Part shown: piece after piece, positions 22,431 to 23,015 of the stretch
How the letters are laid out: the number at the start of each line of letters is the position of its first letter
Position numbering within the stretch: position 1 is the first letter of the stretch
Source of the DNA: Verrucomicrobiota bacterium
GTDB taxonomy: Bacteria; Verrucomicrobiota; Verrucomicrobiia; Opitutales; UBA953
Length of the DNA: 23,015 bases
NCBI GenBank assembly: GCA_005798925.1
Contig: SYID01000178.1
Span: 1-23,015 of the forward strand
Direction of reading: 5' to 3'
Notes under the pieces: model-generated
The model's input: only the letters and a program-made list of their open reading frames with translations
What the model was told of the DNA's origin: nothing
Database searches by the model: none
Translations under genes and position numbers: made by a program

Positions 22431-22460
22431 TTGATTTGCCCCCCTGATACCCTGTATCAG
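22431..22460 (+). promoter_or_regulatory. Putative accB promoter overlapped by a perfect palindrome
   Basis: TTGATT (22431-22436) and TATCAG (22455-22460, 4 of 6 consensus bases) are 18 bases apart, starting 4 bases after the AsmA-like stop. CTGATAC (22444-22450) and GTATCAG (22454-22460) form a perfect 7-bp inverted repeat with a 3-base centre covering the spacer and -10 box. This is the layout expected of a repressor operator, but the palindrome could also be an RNA hairpin. Confidence 0.45.
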
Positions 22461-22477
22461 ATAGGCGCACCCCTCAC

Positions 22478-22482
22478 GGAGG
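22478..22482 (+). promoter_or_regulatory. Strong Shine-Dalgarno of accB
   Basis: GGAGG with 8 bases before the TTG at 22491. It decides the start: the open frame extends to a TTG at 22431, but that lies in the promoter/palindrome and has no ribosome-binding site. Confidence 0.75.
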
Positions 22483-22490
22483 ACAACACC

Positions 22491-22967
22491 TTGGACCTAA
22501 TTAAGATCAAACAAGTCGTGGATTTGATGAAGAAGTCGGACCTGTCCGAATTCGAAATCCAGGACCAGGACTTCAAACTACGCATCAAGCGCGACCTCCC
22601 TGGTCGTGCTCCGGTCGCAGCCCCGGCCGCCCCCGTGGCGGCCGCTCCCGCCCCCGTGGCGGCGGCTCCGGCCCCGGTGGCCTCGGCTGCCCCCGTCCCG
22701 ACCACCCCCGCCGCCTCGGACCCCAGCATCAAGCTGGTCACCTCCCCGATGGTCGGCACCTTCTACGCCACCCCTTCCCCTGAGAACCCGCCCTTCGTCA
22801 CCGTAGGCTCCCCGATCAAGGCCGACTCCGTCGTCTGCATCATCGAAGCCATGAAGGTGATGAACGAGATCCAGTCGGAAATCTCCGGCACGGTGGTCGA
22901 GTGCCTCGTCGCCAACGGCACCTCGGTCGAATTCGGCCAGCCTCTCTTCCGCGTGAAGGTCAGCTGA
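22491..22967 (+). CDS. accB: Acetyl-CoA carboxylase biotin carboxyl carrier protein
   Basis: A 158-residue carrier that shuttles carboxybiotin between biotin carboxylase and carboxyltransferase in the first step of fatty acid synthesis. The N-terminal helix region is 1-35 (DLIKIKQVVDLMKKSDLSEF), the flexible Ala/Pro/Val linker about 38-76, and the biotinyl domain 80-158: SPMVGTFYATPSPENPPFV, EAMKVMNEI with the biotinylated Lys122, and the closing GQPLFRVKV. The start is a TTG with an excellent GGAGG. The rare start codon may lower output. accC begins 16 bases downstream, the normal accBC arrangement. Confidence 0.95.
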   Translation: MDLIKIKQVVDLMKKSDLSEFEIQDQDFKLRIKRDLPGRAPVAAPAAPVAAAPAPVAAAPAPVASAAPVPTTPAASDPSIKLVTSPMVGTFYATPSPENPPFVTVGSPIKADSVVCIIEAMKVMNEIQSEISGTVVECLVANGTSVEFGQPLFRVKVS

Positions 22968-22983
22968 GCGCGGGCTTCCGAGC

Positions 22984-23015
22984 ATGAACAAGATCCTCAT
23001 CGCCAACCGCGGCGA
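22984..23015 (+). CDS. accC: Biotin carboxylase, N-terminal fragment (cut by window edge)
   Basis: The ATG at 22984 gives MNKILIANRG and then the first bases of a Glu codon. This is the typical AccC N-terminus (KILIANRGEIA), the beginning of the biotin carboxylase that loads CO2 onto the AccB biotin with ATP. It is 16 bases after accB. Only ten residues are visible, but together with accB the identification is firm. Confidence 0.93.
   Translation, partial: MNKILIANRG

Noticed and set aside
22431..22490. accB start at the upstream TTG (22431)
   Set aside because: It would add 20 residues translated from the promoter and palindrome, with no ribosome-binding site. The TTG at 22491 has GGAGG at ideal spacing and the normal AccB N-terminus.
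22605..22720. Ala/Pro repeat DNA in accB as a tandem repeat element
   Set aside because: It encodes the normal flexible Ala/Pro linker of biotin carrier proteins and is not a mobile or CRISPR-type repeat.

Overview
The window is a compact, strongly GC-rich bacterial chromosome segment with no tRNA, rRNA, CRISPR array, insertion sequence or prophage that I can see. It carries housekeeping biosynthesis (folate, riboflavin, shikimate, fatty acid), a co-translational targeting GTPase, a phosphohexomutase, and a gliding-type ABC export operon ending in an AsmA-like protein. This mix of Gld-type ABC/DUF4340 genes, secreted LamG/DUF1080-like proteins and a RibB with a decayed RibA half suggests Verrucomicrobiota (an Opitutia-like lineage). 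That is an inference from gene content only; no 16S or marker comparison was possible.

Layout. Bases 1-71 are the first 23 codons of carB on the minus strand. A ~120 bp divergent region follows, then folB-folK-comEC (191-2684), tightly overlapped. Two secreted proteins come next: an unrecognised 822-residue protein (2722-5190) and a LamG/DUF1080-like protein with a basic tail (5226-5981). A riboflavin / antitermination / targeting cluster, ribBA-like, ribH, nusB and ftsY (6070-9440), is followed by aroB (9483-10595) and an exported N-formylglutamate amidohydrolase-like protein (10625-11527). On the minus strand lie a phosphohexomutase and a small lipoprotein (13709 down to 11531). Diverging from them is a membrane-anchored TPR-like protein (13797-14519). 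Then comes a five-gene run: ABC ATPase, permease, GldG-like, DUF4340-like and AsmA-like (14642-22426). The window ends with accB (22491-22967) and the first codons of accC (22984 to the end).

Main discovery. The gene in the nusB position (7755-8534) encodes a fusion. Residues about 13-100 are a ribosomal protein S10 (NusE) homologue, joined by a Pro/Ala linker to a full NusB domain (about 118-252). NusB and NusE/S10 are the two halves of the boxA-binding antitermination heterodimer. Here they are one polypeptide, and the S10 half lacks about ten residues in the long loop by which S10 anchors in the 30S ribosome. This looks like a dedicated antitermination S10 paralogue separated from translation.

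Other points of interest: the GTP cyclohydrolase II half of the RibBA-like protein has lost its zinc cysteines; FtsY has TTLD in place of TKLD; -35-like TTGC/TTGA boxes recur about 27-31 bases before start codons that lack Shine-Dalgarno sequences, which suggests leaderless transcription; two tandem inverted repeats share a CCTAAG/CTTAGG core in an AT-richer patch before accB; and a palindrome overlaps the putative accB promoter. There is no gene-free stretch longer than about 120 bases.
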